This document shows positions 33,425-40,628 of a stretch of 40,628 bases of DNA, piece after piece. The translations under genes and the position numbers were made by a program. This DNA comes from Lachnospiraceae bacterium. GTDB taxonomy: Bacteria > Bacillota > Clostridia > Lachnospirales > Lachnospiraceae. Position 1 is the stretch's first letter, and every line of letters starts with the position of its first letter. The stretch is taken from assembly GCA_022781985.1 (NCBI GenBank), contig JALESH010000044.1, positions 1 through 40,628 of the forward strand. Reading direction: 5' to 3'. Under the pieces are notes generated by a model. The model searched no databases and had not been told where the DNA came from. It was given only the letters and a program-made list of their open reading frames with translations.

Positions 33425-35710
33425 TCAGAAGGGACTGTTTTCATCTGCATTCTCCTCCATACCGCTGCTTCCTCCCGGGCTCCCCAGTCCGGCAGGGGTA
33501 GTGCTGCTGCTGCCTATGGTGTCTCCTGTCTCCGGATCCAGAAGCATCCCCGTATTGGGATCCATGACATATCCGGTTTCCGGATCAACAGGGAAACTTC
33601 TCCATACCTCTGTCTGCTGGGTTCCCTCCTCATCCTCTTCCTCCTGAATCTCGCTGCTCTGCTCCTGCCCGGCCGTCTCCGGATCCTGGGTCTCCCCCTC
33701 TGCTCCTTCCTCCGGCGCAACAGGCGCCATAATCTCCATCTGCAGTGCTTCCAACGATTCCCGCTCCTCCTCCGTCAGTTCCTCGGTCATAAAGATTCCC
33801 AGGTATGGCAACACTTCAGTAAGGATGCTCCTGACGATGCGGGTGGCAAACTTGGCATCGTCCTGGTACTGTACGTTGGGCCTGTCCACAACCACATAAA
33901 TGGCAATCTGAGGATCGTCTGCAGGCGCATATCCCATGAAGGAAACCACATATTCCTTGTTGCCCCGGGGTAATGTTTCAGCCGTCCCTGTCTTTCCCCC
34001 GATCATGTAGCCTGCAGGACGGGCTGTTTTACCCGTACCCTTTTCACCTGTCACCACCAGATTGCAGTACTCAATGATTTTCTCCGAAGTAGAAGCAGAG
34101 ATGGTCTGCTTTAAAAGACGGGGTTCAATATTTTCCACAGTGGCTCCGCTGGGACTGATAATCTTGCTCACCATATGGGGCTCATAGTAATTGCCTCCGT
34201 TAATCAGGGAACAGAACCCTGCTATCATCTGTATCATCGTTGTATTAAAACCCTGGCCGAAGGAATTGGTGGCCAGATCCACCGGCTTCATATTTTCTTT
34301 ATTGTAAACCAGGCTGGCTGTCCGGGACTCTCCCCACAGATCAATATTTGTTTTTAAGCCAAAATTAAAGATATGCTGGTAATCAATAAAGGTATCGATC
34401 CCCACAGCCTCATTGATATACATCATGGCCACATTGCAGGAGCTTTCTACCCCTCGTGCCACACTGACCGCTCCGTCGCCAAACTGATTATGGCAGGAAA
34501 TCTCATGGCCCCCCACCTTCAGATTGCCATTACAGGTATAGACCTCATTTCCTGTGATGCTCCCCGTATCTAGGGCTGCCGCCACGGTAAAGGGCTTGGC
34601 GACAGAACCGGGCTCATAGGTATCGTTGATGCAGTAGTTTCTCCACAGGGCATTGAACTGCTGACTCTGCAGCTCGTCATTCATGGCAGCAAAATTTGCT
34701 TCTGTAATATATTCTCCTGTCCTGTTCCCCACCTCATTCACCATGGGCATGCCGATCAGATTCGTCACATCCTTGGGGTTGTTCAGGTCAAAGACCGGGT
34801 AGCTGGCCATGGCCAGGATTTTACCCGTATTCACCTCCATGATGATGCAGGCCGTACTGTTGCTGCCGTTTCTTTCTGTAAAGTTGTTTTTATACTGCTC
34901 ATCAAACTTTTTTAGATGCTTTTCTACGATTCCTTGGATCGTGGCATCTATGGTGCTTACAATGGAATTGCCGTCCACTGCCGGGATGGTGGTCCTTTCC
35001 AGATTGGAGTCTCCGTTCAGGTAGCCATATTCCCTTCCCGGGGTACCGCTCAATACCTCATTGTAGTACTGCTCCAGGCCGTATAATCCATTGTTGTCAC
35101 TGGTAGTAAAGCCAATGGCATCACAGGCCATGGTACCGTTGGGATATTTCCTCTTATATTCCTCCTCAAACCAGATTCCCTTGATATTTTTTCCGGCCTT
35201 CGGATCCTCCATCAATGCCTTGAAGCCGCTGATCTCCTCATAAGTCATCTGTTTTCTCAGCACATAGTACGAGGACTGGGGATGGGATGAGAGCCTGCTC
35301 CTGATCTCCGCTCCGTCAATCCCCAGCTCTGACTGCACTGCTGCAATGGTGGGATCTGCATACTCCTTCTTATCCAGCATCACCCTGGCATCCAGAATCA
35401 CATTATAAACCTTTTCACTGACCGCCAGCTTGGTTCCCTTTGCATCCAGGATATTCCCCCTTCTGAAGGGTATCGTCCTGCTGTCATAGGACTGCTGGGA
35501 CAGAACCTGCTTTTTATATTTTTCTCCGTCCGCCCTTACAATCATTACCATCCTGACGGTCAGCCCTATAAAAGCTGACAGCACCAGCAGAAACAGCAGC
35601 AGCAGTTTTTTCTGCATCCAGAAGGTGAATCTGTTTCCCAACCTCATATTTTTCCTGCTGTTATTTTGTACCCGGCTCCTCGGGCTGCTTCTCTTTCTTC
35701 GCTTCCTCAA
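33425..35710 (-). CDS. Class B penicillin-binding protein, FtsI/PbpB type
   Basis: Division-specific transpeptidase of 761 residues. A basic N-terminus and one membrane segment (LLLLFLLVLSAFIGLTVRMVMIV region, about 36-58) are followed by a pedestal domain and the transpeptidase with Ser369 in SVAK, SXN as Ser424-Cys-Asn426, and Lys573 in KTGTAE. After the catalytic domain there is a roughly 90-residue acidic, repetitive tail (TDPETG-like units, GMLLDPETGDTIGSSS) instead of PASTA domains. It is the vegetative paralogue of the split spoVD and keeps all three motifs. It follows ftsL closely. Confidence 0.95.
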   Translation of the reverse strand: MRKRRKRSSPRSRVQNNSRKNMRLGNRFTFWMQKKLLLLFLLVLSAFIGLTVRMVMIVRADGEKYKKQVLSQQSYDSRTIPFRRGNILDAKGTKLAVSEKVYNVILDARVMLDKKEYADPTIAAVQSELGIDGAEIRSRLSSHPQSSYYVLRKQMTYEEISGFKALMEDPKAGKNIKGIWFEEEYKRKYPNGTMACDAIGFTTSDNNGLYGLEQYYNEVLSGTPGREYGYLNGDSNLERTTIPAVDGNSIVSTIDATIQGIVEKHLKKFDEQYKNNFTERNGSNSTACIIMEVNTGKILAMASYPVFDLNNPKDVTNLIGMPMVNEVGNRTGEYITEANFAAMNDELQSQQFNALWRNYCINDTYEPGSVAKPFTVAAALDTGSITGNEVYTCNGNLKVGGHEISCHNQFGDGAVSVARGVESSCNVAMMYINEAVGIDTFIDYQHIFNFGLKTNIDLWGESRTASLVYNKENMKPVDLATNSFGQGFNTTMIQMIAGFCSLINGGNYYEPHMVSKIISPSGATVENIEPRLLKQTISASTSEKIIEYCNLVVTGEKGTGKTARPAGYMIGGKTGTAETLPRGNKEYVVSFMGYAPADDPQIAIYVVVDRPNVQYQDDAKFATRIVRSILTEVLPYLGIFMTEELTEEERESLEALQMEIMAPVAPEEGAEGETQDPETAGQEQSSEIQEEEDEEGTQQTEVWRSFPVDPETGYVMDPNTGMLLDPETGDTIGSSSTTPAGLGSPGGSSGMEENADENSPF

Positions 35711-35723
35711 ACTCTCACCTGCT

Positions 35724-36260
35724 TTACTCCGGAATATCTGCCACCTGTCTTATGTAGTCACTGCCCTCTCCGGAAAAGGTTATGACCTGCCCCTCCTCTG
35801 CATATTTCATGCCCAGCTCCTGGATCGCTATCCTCTTGATCTCCTCCAGATTCTCACTGCTCTCTATCCTGTTGTATTCCTCATCATTTTTTAATTTCAG
35901 GGTATTTAAGGTGCTTTCCAGCCTGGCGATATTCTTCACCCTGCTGGTGATATCCGACTGGAGGCCGATATATCCGATCAGCATGACTCCGATCAATGAA
36001 AGTGTAACCGACATAAAGAGCACATATCCCAGATTCATATGCCGTGCCCTTTCCCTGTTTTTTCTGGCGGCGTGCTCCATCTGACGTCTGGCCCTTTCCG
36101 CCTGAGAGCTGCGCTGTGCCGGTTCATTATGTACAGGCTTACGTTGTGCCGTTCCCCTTTCATCCAGTTTTTTTACCACGCTGCCTTGTATATAGTCCGG
36201 GTTTCTTCCTGCGTATGTCTGCTGTCTTCTATTATACTGTCTTACCCTACGCCGCGCCAT
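35724..36260 (-). CDS. Cell division protein FtsL-like
   Basis: A bitopic protein of 178 residues: a long basic cytoplasmic tail (MARRRVRQYNRRQQ...), one membrane segment (YVLFMSVTLSLIGVMLIGYI, about 79-98), then a coiled coil (RVKNIARLESTLNTLKLKNDEEYN) ending in a short extracytoplasmic part (ELGMKYAEEGQVITFSG). It matches FtsL in order and topology, although the sequence family diverges quickly. FtsL joins DivIC and DivIB to control septal synthesis. The cytoplasmic tail is longer than usual. Confidence 0.85.
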   Translation of the reverse strand: MARRRVRQYNRRQQTYAGRNPDYIQGSVVKKLDERGTAQRKPVHNEPAQRSSQAERARRQMEHAARKNRERARHMNLGYVLFMSVTLSLIGVMLIGYIGLQSDITSRVKNIARLESTLNTLKLKNDEEYNRIESSENLEEIKRIAIQELGMKYAEEGQVITFSGEGSDYIRQVADIPE

Positions 36261-36282
36261 TCTGTCTCCTCATCTTCCTGAT

Positions 36283-37245
36283 TTATTCATTTGCTGTCCG
36301 CTTTTCAAAAACCCTCAGCTTTGCACTTCTGGAACGCTTGTTTACCGCCAATTCCTCCTCTCCCGGAAGAATGGGCCTGCGTGTGATCACCCTTCCCCTG
36401 GAGCTGCTGCCGCAAACACATACCGGAAAATCAGGCGGACAGGTACAGGGATTCTCATTTTTACGGAATGCCGCCTTTACCATCCGATCCTCCAGCGAAT
36501 GGAAGGTAATCACACAGAACCTTCCTCCCGGGTTCAAATAATCTATGAAGTTCTCCAAAGCCTCCTGCAAAACCTCCAGCTCTCTGTTGCATGCGATCCT
36601 TATCGCCTGGAAGGTTTTCTTGGAGGGATGTCCGCCAGCCTTCCTCATTTTTGCAGGAATAGCTGCCCGGATGATCTCATTCAGCTCTCCGGTTCTTTCA
36701 ATGGGTCCCTCCTGCCTTGCCCTGACGATATGCTTGGCTATATTTTTTGCAAATTTATCCTCTCCGTAATCTCTGATGATATGAAACAGCTCCGACTCTG
36801 TACAGCCATTGACAATGTCCCTGGCCGTCAGCTCCTGTCTGGTATCCATCCTCATATCCAAGGCTGTATCGTATTTATAGGAAAATCCTCTCTCCAGGGT
36901 ATCTAACTGGTAAGAAGAAACTCCCAGATCCAGCAGTATACCATCCAAGCCTTTTATCTGCAGGTCTTTCAGCACCTCACCGGCATGACAGTAGTTGCTG
37001 CGGACTATCGTCACCTTTTCTGCAAAAGGAGCCAGGCGCTTCCCTGCGGCCTCTATAGCGGCCTGATCCTGGTCTATGCCGATCAGCCGTCCGCCCTCAC
37101 CCAGCCGGGCTGCAATCTCGTAGGAATGCCCCCCGCCTCCCAGTGTGCCGTCCATATAGATACCCCCGGGTCTTATCTTCAGGGCTTCCAGAGTCTCCTG
37201 CAATAAAACGGATGTATGTACAAAAGGATTCTGTCCGCCTTCCAT
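36283..37245 (-). CDS. rsmH: 16S rRNA (cytosine-1402 N4)-methyltransferase
   Basis: SAM-dependent methyltransferase (also MraW) acting on 16S rRNA C1402. The 320-residue protein has the [13 protein letters not shown] start, the SAM loop [28 protein letters not shown], and the C-terminal [13 protein letters not shown] start it at [12 protein letters not shown] because GGAGGAGG precedes; the longer frame runs back into mraZ. It follows mraZ by 17 bp. Confidence 0.96.
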   Translation of the reverse strand: MEGGQNPFVHTSVLLQETLEALKIRPGGIYMDGTLGGGGHSYEIAARLGEGGRLIGIDQDQAAIEAAGKRLAPFAEKVTIVRSNYCHAGEVLKDLQIKGLDGILLDLGVSSYQLDTLERGFSYKYDTALDMRMDTRQELTARDIVNGCTESELFHIIRDYGEDKFAKNIAKHIVRARQEGPIERTGELNEIIRAAIPAKMRKAGGHPSKKTFQAIRIACNRELEVLQEALENFIDYLNPGGRFCVITFHSLEDRMVKAAFRKNENPCTCPPDFPVCVCGSSSRGRVITRRPILPGEEELAVNKRSRSAKLRVFEKRTANE

Positions 37246-37262
37246 CTGCTCCTCCTCCAATC

Positions 37263-37694
37263 CTATAGGCTCAGTCCCAGCTGTGACATATGCTCGGCTA
37301 TGCTCTCCATATCCCCCTGGGCAGCTTCCTCCTCCCATCTTTCCTTACTCCAGATTTCGATTCTGCTCACTACTCCGATCAGAACCACATCCTTTTTCAG
37401 GTCTGCAAATTCTCTCAGTACGGAAGGAATCAATATTCTCCCCTGCTTATCCACCTCTACGCCGGCAGCGCCTGCCAGAAAGAAACGGACAAAGGTTCTT
37501 GCCTCCCTGCTTGTCAGCGGCAGGTTTCTCAGCTTTTGTTCAAAGGCAGCCCACTCTGCATGATCGTACACAAAAAGACAGCCGTCCAATCCCTTAGTCA
37601 CTACAAACTCTTCTCCAAGAGTCTCCCGGAACTTTGAGGGAATGATCAGCCGGTTTTTTGCATCGATTGTATGGTTGTATTCTCCCATAAACAT
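37263..37694 (-). CDS. mraZ: Transcriptional regulator MraZ
   Basis: DNA-binding regulator of the dcw operon built from two SpoVT-AbrB-like half domains: [20 protein letters not shown] and [17 protein letters not shown]. The 143-residue length equals B. subtilis MraZ when started at MFMGEYNHT, which I choose; an alternative GTG start three codons earlier is less typical. The promoter and three repeats in front of it (37733-37798) fit autoregulation. Confidence 0.95.
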   Translation of the reverse strand: MFMGEYNHTIDAKNRLIIPSKFRETLGEEFVVTKGLDGCLFVYDHAEWAAFEQKLRNLPLTSREARTFVRFFLAGAAGVEVDKQGRILIPSVLREFADLKKDVVLIGVVSRIEIWSKERWEEEAAQGDMESIAEHMSQLGLSL

Positions 37695-37732
37695 AAGGCT
37701 CACCCGCTATCAGGAAAGCAGTCTGCCATTCT

Positions 37733-37762
37733 CAACCACTTTACACCACTTCCCACCACTTT
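37733..37762 (-). promoter_or_regulatory. MraZ box: three 10-bp direct repeats
   Basis: On the minus strand AAAGTGGTGG, GAAGTGGTGT and AAAGTGGTTG follow each other exactly every 10 bp between the promoter and mraZ. A degenerate fourth unit (GAATGG) may continue. The pattern is that of known MraZ-binding repeats (AAAGTG or GTGG every 10 bp). Confidence 0.88.
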
Positions 37763-37769
37763 CATAATG

Positions 37770-37798
37770 ATTTTATACTAATCATGGGTGTTTGACAA
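37770..37798 (-). promoter_or_regulatory. Promoter of the dcw operon
   Basis: TTGTCA (37793-37798) and TAAAAT (37770-37775) on the minus strand are 17 bp apart; transcription would begin at the edge of the MraZ box, consistent with repression by MraZ. Confidence 0.72.
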
Positions 37799-37821
37799 GC
37801 AGAATTTTAGATTTCCGGTAC

Positions 37822-37856
37822 AAAAAAAATGCGTTCACAATTCCTTGTAAACCGCA
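37822..37856 (-). terminator. Rho-independent terminator after ychF
   Basis: A stem TGCG-TTTAC/GTGAACGCA (one bulge) is followed on the minus strand by eight T (37822-37829). It is 116 bp after the ychF stop and upstream of the dcw promoter. Confidence 0.75.
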
Positions 37857-37971
37857 TTTTTCCAGCATTTTCCACCTATTTGTCTATATATGGTACGAAT
37901 GTGCGTTCCCACCCCATATATGGTTTCTTTTTCTGCAAAAAAATAAAAAAAAATCAATATAACAGGGATTA

Positions 37972-39069
37972 TTATACGTTAAATCGAAACAGGATCACAT
38001 CTCCATCCTTAACTACATAATCCTTGCCCTCCATGCCAACCAACCCCTTTTCCCTGGCTGCAGCAAGTGAGCCTTGATCCAGCAGGTCCCTGTAATTGAC
38101 TACCTCTGCCTTGATAAATCCTCTCTCAAAATCAGTATGGATCCTGCCTGCTGCCTGGGGTGCCTTGGTTCCCACCCGGATCGTCCAAGCCCTTGTCTCA
38201 TCCTCACCTGCTGTGAGAAAGCTGTGCAGTCCCAGAATATGATAGCTGGCCCTGATCAGCTTCTCCAGACCTGACTCCTTCAGGCCCAGCTCCTCCAAAA
38301 ACATTGTCTTTTCTTCTTCCTCCAGCTCTGAAATCTCCTGCTCTATCTGGGCGCATATGAGGAATACCTCACTTCCATTTTCGGCTGCAAAGCTTCTGAC
38401 TGCATCCACCATGGCATTGCCTGCCCCATCCCCGGCCAGATCCTCCTCTGCCACATTGGCCGCAAAGATCACCGGCTTGCTGGTCAGAAGGTTATAGGAA
38501 GAAAGCCATGCCTGCTCGTCCTCGTCCTCTGTCTCGAAGCCAAGGGCCAGCCTGCCTTCCTCCAGATGGGCCTTAACCCGCTCCAGCAGCTGCAGTTCCC
38601 TGGCCAATGCCTTATCCATCCGGGCTGCCTTGCCGGTCTTGGCAATCCTTCTGTCCAATATCTCTATATCAGAGAAAATCAGCTCCAGATTGATGGTCTC
38701 AATATCCCTGACAGGATCGATGCTTCCGTCCACATGCACCACATTGGGATCCTCAAAGCAGCGCACCACATGGACAATGGCATCCACCTCACGTATATTG
38801 CTTAAAAACTGGTTGCCCAGCCCTTCTCCCTTGGAGGCTCCCTTGACCAGGCCTGCAATGTCCACAAATTCTATGACTGCGGGAGTCACCTTTTTGGAAT
38901 GATACATGTCTCCCAACAGCTTCAGCCTCTCATCCGGTACGGCCACGATACCCACATTGGGATCAATGGTACAAAAAGGATAGTTGGCAGACTCCGCCCC
39001 CGCCCTGGTCAAAGAATTGAATAAGGTGCTCTTTCCTACATTCGGAAGCCCCACGATGCCTAATTTCAT
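37972..39069 (-). CDS. ychF: Redox-regulated ATPase/GTPase YchF
   Basis: OBG-family P-loop NTPase (YchF/OLA1) that prefers ATP and associates with ribosomes. The 365-residue protein has [37 protein letters not shown] (G3), and the NVAEED segment at the G4 position, with the C-terminal TGS-like domain ending [12 protein letters not shown]. It starts at [10 protein letters not shown]. It stands apart from the dcw operon, and the integrase of the next element ends 77 bp upstream. Confidence 0.96.
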   Translation of the reverse strand: MKLGIVGLPNVGKSTLFNSLTRAGAESANYPFCTIDPNVGIVAVPDERLKLLGDMYHSKKVTPAVIEFVDIAGLVKGASKGEGLGNQFLSNIREVDAIVHVVRCFEDPNVVHVDGSIDPVRDIETINLELIFSDIEILDRRIAKTGKAARMDKALARELQLLERVKAHLEEGRLALGFETEDEDEQAWLSSYNLLTSKPVIFAANVAEEDLAGDGAGNAMVDAVRSFAAENGSEVFLICAQIEQEISELEEEEKTMFLEELGLKESGLEKLIRASYHILGLHSFLTAGEDETRAWTIRVGTKAPQAAGRIHTDFERGFIKAEVVNYRDLLDQGSLAAAREKGLVGMEGKDYVVKDGDVILFRFNV

Positions 39070-39130
39070 ATTTATATATACCTATCCGAAAATGCCCTAT
39101 TTTCAAGCACTTTCGCCTTTCTCATATATT

Positions 39131-39153
39131 TTACTACACAAATTACTACACAA
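39131..39153. repeat. Tandem 11-bp repeat at the integrase 3' end
   Basis: TTACTACACAA occurs at 39131-39141 and 39143-39153, spanning the stop codon of the integrase and the gap to ychF. Its position is right for an attachment site, but the partner end lies outside the window. Confidence 0.5.
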
Positions 39154-40279
39154 TTTTTAAGGCATTTTCTATCTTTTCAACCTCTTTGTACTTTTCTTCT
39201 TCGGTCACATGGACATATAAATTCATTGTAATACCTACGTTTGAATGACCAAGAATTACTTGCAAGGTTTTAGGACGCATACCGCCTTCAATACAGCGTG
39301 TAGCCATCGTGTGTCTTAGCACATGCATTGAAAATCTGTCAATGCCAGCTTTATCACATAATTTAAACAAAGTAGAATCATAAGCAGAGTTTTTCGTTGG
39401 TTCGCCTTTTCTACACAAAAACACAAATTCTTTGAACTCCATATTGATTACCTTGATAGTCTTTAACTTTTCTTTTTGATTCTTCAATATTCTAATTGCT
39501 TCTTCTGTTAAAGGCACATCTCGATAACCTGATTTACTTTTAGGCTCTCCAATTCTCCACTCGCCTACGGAGTGTCTATACTCCATACTTCTTTGAATAT
39601 GTATTACTTTTTTCTTAAAATCAATGTCAGACCATTTTAACCCAATCATTTCTCCTGTACGCAATCCAGTTTGTAATAGAAATGCGTATTGATTGTAGTT
39701 GCTACTGTTTTTTGCAACTTCAAGAAACTTTTTCTGTTCCTCAATAGTCAATGCTCTAACTTTCTTAGGCTCTTTACCAATATTATATTTTACAGATTTA
39801 GTTACTGGATTCTTTAAGATAACATCATTCTCCACAGCACTAGCAAACATACAATACATAGCAATTCTTGTTTGATATATTGTTGAAGTTTTGTAATCGT
39901 CCTTCATCTGATTTAGTACGTTCTGACAATGCATAGGCTTTACATCTGATAATAGCATACTTCCTATGCAATCTTTAATGTTGTGTTCAAATCTTTCCTT
40001 ATAATTTCTTATAGTATTTGGTCTGATACTGTCACCTTTTATATTTTCTATCCAATATGTAAACCATGCTGTTACAGTCATACTCCCAGAAGCGTTAATT
40101 CCTCCGTGAGCATCCTCAAATGTAGCATCAGCATACCACTTTCTACAATCTTGTAACTTTGTAAAATATTTCTGGACGGACTTACCAGTTCGCTTGCTTG
40201 TGAATCGACCAGTATATAAACCGTCTTTTCTCTGGCAAATGCCAACACCTAACTCCTTTCCTTTAAGGTCTTTACCCAT
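39146..40279 (-). CDS. Tn916-type tyrosine integrase
   Basis: A 377-residue integrase of a conjugative element or phage. The N-terminal arm-binding domain (GICQRKDGLYTGRFTSKRTGKSVQ) is followed by a core-binding domain (about 65-165) and the catalytic domain with Arg in TGLRTGEMIG, HVLRHTMATRCIE, the LGHSNV His and nucleophile Tyr in MNLYVHVTEEE. It is clearly richer in A+T than the neighbouring chromosomal genes, a sign of acquisition. An excisionase remnant lies upstream at 40377-40547, the usual xis-int order. Confidence 0.94.
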   Translation of the reverse strand: MGKDLKGKELGVGICQRKDGLYTGRFTSKRTGKSVQKYFTKLQDCRKWYADATFEDAHGGINASGSMTVTAWFTYWIENIKGDSIRPNTIRNYKERFEHNIKDCIGSMLLSDVKPMHCQNVLNQMKDDYKTSTIYQTRIAMYCMFASAVENDVILKNPVTKSVKYNIGKEPKKVRALTIEEQKKFLEVAKNSSNYNQYAFLLQTGLRTGEMIGLKWSDIDFKKKVIHIQRSMEYRHSVGEWRIGEPKSKSGYRDVPLTEEAIRILKNQKEKLKTIKVINMEFKEFVFLCRKGEPTKNSAYDSTLFKLCDKAGIDRFSMHVLRHTMATRCIEGGMRPKTLQVILGHSNVGITMNLYVHVTEEEKYKEVEKIENALKIV

Positions 40280-40376
40280 TATGAATCACCCCCTTTCTAC
40301 TAATAAGCAATAAAAAGAGTCTGATACAGCATATTATTATACTACTTTTCTTGCAATTTGAAAACAATTTTATTTT

Positions 40377-40547
40377 CTAAATCTCAAGACTTTTGGCAAT
40401 ATACTGTTCAAACTCTTTTCTCTTAACCAGTTTTTTATTTCCTACATATAATACAAACGGACATTTGGGATTCTTTAACATTTCCTCAATTGAACCAAAT
40501 CACGCATGCTGCGTGATAGCCTTTCTATAGTTTCTCAACTCTGTCAT
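40377..40547 (-). pseudogene. Excisionase-like gene with in-frame stop
   Basis: The frame from the ATG at 40547 reads MTELRNYRKAITQHA, a TGA at 40500-40502, then FGSIEEMLKNPKCPFVLYVG and KKLVKRKEFEQYI to the stop. The second part resembles the C-terminal half of Tn916-family Xis proteins (KKLVKRKEF is typical). The N-terminal helix-turn-helix with EASxYF is missing, so this is probably a decayed xis. A 35-residue product from the internal ATG is a weak alternative. Confidence 0.6.
40499..40517. repeat. Inverted repeat at the in-frame stop
   Basis: Arms ATCACGCA and TGCGTGAT are separated by TGC, overlapping the TGA of the excisionase-like frame. Such a palindrome can be an operator or the scar of an insertion/deletion event. 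Confidence 0.45.
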
Positions 40548-40574
40548 TGTGTTGGCAGAGTTTTTATTTTACAA

Positions 40575-40628
40575 TTAACCTATCTTAGCAAAGGAAAAGC
40601 CCCACGGATGAGTACCTTGTTTGACGAC
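40575..40628 (-). CDS. 3' end of an unidentified gene (truncated by window edge)
   Basis: The frame entering from the right edge reads VVKQGTHPWGFSFAKIG then stop at 40575. It lies 27 bp upstream of the excisionase-like gene, in the same direction, and is open to the edge. Eighteen codons are too few to identify it or be sure it is coding. Confidence 0.35.
   Translation of the reverse strand, partial: VVKQGTHPWGFSFAKIG

Overview
The window looks like a chromosome segment of a spore-forming Clostridia, most likely Lachnospiraceae. The reasons are the gene order mraZ-rsmH-ftsL-pbp-spoVD-mraY-murD-ftsW-murA-divIB-ftsZ-spoIIGA-sigE-sigG-ylmC-nrdR, the moderately high GC, strong AGGAGG-type ribosome binding sites, and TrpXYZ-type and DUF5688-type genes. 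This assignment is from gene content; no database search was done.

Layout. 1-555 is the 3' end of a tyrosine recombinase, followed by AT-rich repeats. 878-7691 carries NADP-glutamate dehydrogenase, a hypothetical helical protein, a membrane-anchored SH3 protein, tRNA-Arg(CCG), a secreted LRR/SLH surface protein and a DUF5688-like protein, all on the minus strand. 7892-15784 is a minus-strand run that reads as one or two operons: oligopeptide ABC importer (binding protein, two permeases, two ATPases), yqeG, aroE, aroK, aroQ, efp. 15880-19302 holds nrdR, sigG, ylmC (plus strand), sigE and spoIIGA, the last preceded by a Spo0A-type promoter. 19515-37694 is the division and cell wall (dcw) cluster, read on the minus strand from a promoter and a three-repeat MraZ box. 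ychF follows, and the window ends in a low-GC Tn916-type integrase with an excisionase remnant.

The main discovery is inside the dcw cluster. The spoVD gene (sporulation class B penicillin-binding protein) is split into two halves 4.87 kb apart by a compact element (27360-32236). The element encodes a large serine recombinase, a 47-residue protein just upstream of it, and a divergent TrpXYZ-like ABC importer with its own near-consensus sigma-A promoter. Both junctions carry the 7-bp sequence TTACAGG within a 21/25 matched direct repeat. Recombination there rejoins spoVD in frame (583 codons) and restores the catalytic Ser-Cys-Asn (SXN) motif, which each half lacks. The predicted excised circle carries a perfect 8-bp inverted repeat centred on TT, as expected of a serine-integrase attP. 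This is the architecture of skin-type developmental intervening elements (sigK/skin, spsM/SPbeta). Here the host gene is spoVD, the break is in the active site, and the cargo is a nutrient importer.

The parts fit a working model. Vegetative cells keep the element, express the importer and make no active SpoVD. In the mother cell, after Spo0A and then SigE act, the recombinase would excise the element and allow cortex synthesis. The mother cell is terminal, so the loss would not be inherited. The sequence supports the architecture directly; timing and excision are inference.
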